The position numbers and the translations under genes were made by a program. From Brachypodius melanocephalos (lineage: Eukaryota; Chordata; Aves; Passeriformes; Pycnonotidae): a DNA stretch of 64,000 nucleotides. The notes under the pieces were generated by a model. The model was not told the DNA's origin. It saw only the letters and a list, made by a program, of their open reading frames with translations, and ran no database searches. This document shows, piece after piece, positions 59,680 to 64,000 of this stretch (within the stretch, counting starts at the first letter, position 1; each line of letters starts with the position of its first letter). Location of the stretch: the NCBI GenBank assembly GCA_013398615.1, contig VZSR01002355.1, forward strand, positions 282,977-346,976, in the 5' to 3' direction.

Positions 59680-62600
59680 CTGTAAAACAGAACCACAATG
59701 ACGTGAACTGGAAATCCTCTAGCGCATATTGGAAGCTGACACCGTGAGAGGGTAACTAAACCTTCTCACACAGAGGGCACTGACGCACCTTTAGACTCCT
59801 CTGTATCAGTAATCTCCGATTTCACGCAGCACTCCACCCAAATTAAGCGGTAACATTTCTGCCCCATAAAAAAGGAGCTATTTTTTGCCTAGAGAAAAAA
59901 CCTGAATAAGGCAGATGAGCATCACTTACGCTGTGGCTTTTTCAGAGTACAGATCAGAAGTTTACACCGTCTTTTTGTGACTGAAAAGTTCCAGTCCTTT
60001 CCATTCCTAGGATTTAGATATCTGTATAAGACATATATATATTCGTATGAAGACAAAACTTTCTGTTTCTAACCTCTAAAAGATCATGTTGAACTCTGCC
60101 TCTGTCAATCACCTGCAGCACTTGCCATTTTCTGTTGCCAATATACTGTTTTTAAGTTAACTTCCCCTGCCCTCCAGGTTAATTAAAAATGCTGGTTGTA
60201 CTCACAGCATAAAAGTTTTGCTTAAAAACCATCAAAGAAACATGAATATTACCAATTCAACTCCCACCAAACAAGGAAAGAACAGACTGTTTTCATACAT
60301 CTCTCCTATTTCCTTTCCTTGCAGATGACACTCAGCCCAAGCACTGAATAACCCTAAAATGGTATTTTTAAGAGTTCATCACCAATCAAAAAATGCCATG
60401 CCTCTCTAGTATTTAACTGTGCTTCTCAAGTTAGCACTAGAAAGCCAACCCTAATTACGTCCTCACTAAATACAGCATATCATCAAAACATGAGTATACT
60501 TTTTATCATTATAATGGGTTTTTTGTGCAAAATCTGAGGGGTTTTTCTTTCAGTTTCTTTTTGCCTTTTCTTTGATTGGGTTTTTTTAAATACAGGGCTT
60601 TTTATTTCATTTGCTCAGTGTGGAGGATTCCTCCCAGCACATGCCCAACTCTCAAGAAAAAAAAAGGGGTTTTGCTGTATTACATAACATACGAGCCTAG
60701 GAACGGCAAAAATCCTATTAACGAGTCTGATCTTTTGGAAACCTTTCATGGTGGTCATGTTTTAAATTTGGGATATTTTTTATTTGCTCAGCAGACCACA
60801 GGAATTCTGAGAGCGAAGCTGAATGAAGCCATGGAACTCAGTCAGGTTAGTCAGCCGCTGATCAGTTACACGCACGGGTGTACGTTACATATGAACAGCA
60901 CTGCACAACAGCCTCATTTTCCTTACTGCACACCTTCATCTCTACTGTAGGATGCAACACTGCAAGCACAATCGACACTTGACTCAAAGCCAAGCGATCA
61001 ATTAAAATCTCAAGGCCAACAATATTATTTTTAATAGCAAGCCATCCACAAAAGCAAAGTCACGTGACTTCTGTTAGGAAGGCTTGAAAGAGTCTTTTTG
61101 ATCACATATCATTTGGAGACTTCAACTGTAGGCAAACATGCTATAAAAAACTGAATTATTAAAAACCAATCCTCCTTTTTTAAAGCAGTGATACCTATTT
61201 TTTTGTGCAGTAACCTCATCCAAGTGTTTCTTGCAGTGAAGCAAAGAACACCTAATATATTCTTCGAAATTTGACTTTAACAATGTTACTTTCTAGGACT
61301 TAAACAGGATAAACATTAAATGTGGGAGCTGTGACCATTCATTACTGCAGTGTATAATATGATTTGCATAGGACAGTGTCACACTTGCAAAAGCTGCTTC
61401 ACTGAGAATCAAAATAAGAACCTAGCATTTGGTAACACCTGGAATTAGAATTTTATTAGATTGAATGAGAAAGAATAAGAATTTTCAATTAAAATGGCCA
61501 GAAATACTGCTAAGAAAATTAAAAACCTAAAGATACAAAAACCTGTATGTAAATACAGTACAGCCTCTAAAATCAGTGCTGCTAACTCTTACTAGCCGAT
61601 ATGTTATACATGGGTCCTTTTTGTTTTACTCTTATCTCCTCAAAATAAAAAAACTACCGGGAAATTTTAGCTCCTCCAAAATAAAACTATCATCTAGCAC
61701 TAAGGCTGCAGAGAAGAACCTGCAAATGCCAGTTGGAGGCATTTAAAACTCAAGCACAAGAAGGTAGGTTCAGAAAAGCAGAGCTTTAAAGAAAATTGGT
61801 GACTTGACCCAGATTCATGTGTGTGCTGACTTCATTTCTGAGCACTGAGGACTGGCATTAATGGAAGGTAAGGTTGAAAAGTAGCAGTAATAACATAGTA
61901 CCAGGTGGAGGGTGTTCTCCAAAAATGGATGGGGCTCAGAAGCTATGTCATTGAAAATGCACATATTTGAAGGGATGTTTGGAAATGAACCTGTGCTGCT
62001 GTTGGGTGACAGCAATTTGCAGAGCAATCTGATTCACTGCTTTCTTACTCCTGAGGAAAGGAGAATATAAAGACCTATCATTTTCCCCCCTTCTCCTGAT
62101 TTGCACTGAATTTACATACGTGAATGCGTCGATACAAGATGAAGGGGAGAGAAAGACTCTGTTCCACTTCACGCATAAAGAAAAAGCTACAGCGGAAATT
62201 TGATTTATCAGTAGAAACCTGTCATTTTATTTATTCTGCAATGTTGTGTTATGATTTCCCCAGGCCTTAATGGTGTAGCAATAGCAAGCAGTTAGAACAA
62301 TGTACTCTGAATGCTAATACCTGTTCCCAAACTGTGGCCGAGAGATTATTAATTTTTTACCCTCTTACCTTTTTACTGTGTAAAATATGCATACATTTCT
62401 CATGGAGGTTATTGAGGGACGTGGAACACAGCTGTAAAACCTTTCACGTGAAAGGAATGACGTTGAATAAGAACTGACTACTTGTTGGGTATCAGCACTG
62501 TTTACAAAGCACTTAAACATTGAACAGAAGAATAGGTGGAGCTGCATAATTATGAGTAACGTATTCCTGGCCTTTAATTTCTCTTGGGTGACGGTTCAAT

Positions 62601-64000
62601 AATTTGCCAACATAGTGCGTGATTCTCAGAAAGCTCTTTAGGTTAACAACAACAACAGCTCCTTAACCAAACTGGTTAAAGCATGGTTTTCAACTTCAAG
62701 CCTTTTAAGCATTTTACTTTGGGCAACAGGAAAGCCATTCAAATTGAGCTGGAAAAAGAACAGTGTTCAGTGACCTTTACCAAATGCCTCTTCTAACAAG
62801 GGAACTATTTAGCTCCTTTTACTCACCCAGTTGCACACACGGGTGGAAGAAGCAGCGTTTCACACGAGCTGACGTATTCTAACTCTATTTAAAATCTCTC
62901 GGTGTCCTGACACGTGGTCGCTTGTTGACACCCCGTCCTATTTAACAATGCACGACAAGAAGCGGATTATGACTAACAGGAGTGCTCTCACAGCACAGCG
63001 TTAGCTCAGCAGACATCCAACACCAGACACAGCCCCAGCCACGAGCGAGGCTCCTGGAAATCGGCAATGACTGCCACGTGCAATCTGGATGGCATTTTGA
63101 AAGGACTGCAGGAAGAAACCAACACCTGTGACTGTTCATACAAACAGTCTTCAGCAAGCACAGGCATTGTCAAGAGCTGACTGTAAGACCAAGACCCTGG
63201 CTGCAGTTTGGCAATTGCAGGAGCAGATCCTAAGGATGCCCGGTGATCCATACAGACAGTTAAACTCAATGCAGTGTCTCTATCCCACTATGGGAATGAC
63301 TGAGTTGAGGAGTTCCAGCACCCATATTCCTTACCACCAGGATGCATCCTTTACTGCACTATGATGCTTTAATGCAAAGATGTAGTTTACCCCAGAGCTC
63401 ATGGACAGGAATAGCAAAATGTTACCATATTTTAGTCACTCTTATCAGCCAAATCCAATCTTTCCTCTATATAACATGACAGTAGTGACTGCTGAATTTG
63501 GCTGGTGACTCCATCAGCAGATAACAAAACTGGAGAGGAGTTTGGAAGCAGTAGTACTAAGAAGGGGACAAAAAGGCAATGGCAGGCAAAACATTGAAGA
63601 AAAAAAGAAAAAAAGATGGTGTGATCCTCCCCTCTATCACTGCTAATATACAAGCACACAATCTGCAGTACCTGAGACCTTGTGAGCTTCATAGGAATTA
63701 AGATGGTTTGGGCCCAATTCGTTAAATGCTGCACAGAAAGTAGACGTGTCCCTAGAGCAAGAAGTTTTCAGTATTAATAGGCAATAAAGACAGAAAATCA
63801 ATGGTTGAGAAAACACAGGCACAAGGAAGAAACATGTCTTGAGCCAGGTCATGCAGGAGGGCACACAGAGCTGAAGAGCACCTTGCTGTATTTCCTGTGC
63901 TCTATGCATCAAACCATACCGACACAACACTAATCACTATGCTACTCATGCACTGGGCATATTCAATAATTTATTGTACCCATCTTTGCTTCATTGTGAT
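59680..64000 (-). other. PDE5A: PDE5A intron 1 (left part)
   Basis: AT-rich sequence upstream of exon 2. I looked for the isoform-specific first exons (the Gln-rich A1 start and the short A2 start MLPFGDKTR) and for a GC-rich promoter, and saw none. They should lie beyond the right edge. Confidence 0.55.

Noticed and set aside
59680..59696. Upstream extension of PDE5A exon 2 as an N-terminus
   Set aside because: It reads through a clear acceptor (TTTTACAG). Conserved protein sequence starts at the split Arg-Glu-Met.
1..64000. CRISPR array, operon, prophage, tRNA or rRNA
   Set aside because: The sequence is intron-bearing vertebrate DNA. No regularly spaced repeats, tRNA-like cloverleaf or rRNA text was recognised on reading, though no covariance search could be run.

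Overview
The window is vertebrate nuclear DNA, most likely from a bird. Four protein genes can be read, in the order USP53 (+), C4orf3 (-), FABP2 (-), PDE5A (-). This is the gene order I know from human 4q26, so the block is conserved synteny. The avian assignment is an inference. It rests on compact introns (20 coding exons of PDE5A fit in about 32 kb), a degraded CR1-type LINE fragment, and protein sequences that diverge modestly from mammals. Another sauropsid cannot be excluded.

Region by region: 1-9118 holds the last four coding exons of USP53, whose catalytic N-terminus lies left of the window. A 3'UTR of about 2.65 kb follows, to roughly 11.78 kb. C4orf3 lies tail-to-tail with USP53: its 57-codon ORF is at 14005-14178 (-), followed by a 3'UTR intron, and its CpG-rich promoter runs into a 100-N assembly gap (14326-14425). 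FABP2 (15886-17763, -) is complete in four exons and encodes the canonical 132 residues, with a TATA/GATA promoter. A gene-poor interval (17.8-22.6 kb) contains one orphan exon-like stretch. From about 22.6 kb to the right edge everything belongs to PDE5A on the minus strand: a probable long 3'UTR, then coding exons 21 to 2 (27668-59679), then intron 1. The first exon or exons of PDE5A lie beyond 64 kb.

Functionally, PDE5A is the cGMP-specific phosphodiesterase with two GAF domains and an HD catalytic domain. FABP2 is the enterocyte fatty-acid carrier. C4orf3 is a SERCA-binding single-pass micropeptide (another-regulin). USP53 is a tight-junction-associated ubiquitin-specific protease family member. 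They are neighbours by synteny, not an operon, and nothing in the sequence shows coregulation. All exon boundaries were set by hand from splice consensus plus reading-phase continuity. Every junction within the window keeps frame.

I found no novel multi-gene system, CRISPR array, tRNA or rRNA. The best leads are an orphan coding-like exon at 19975-20053, a GC-rich putative enhancer in a USP53 intron (5.5-6.0 kb), a three-codon contraction at the PDE5A exon 11/12 junction, and the C4orf3 stop codon placed 12 nt before an intron.
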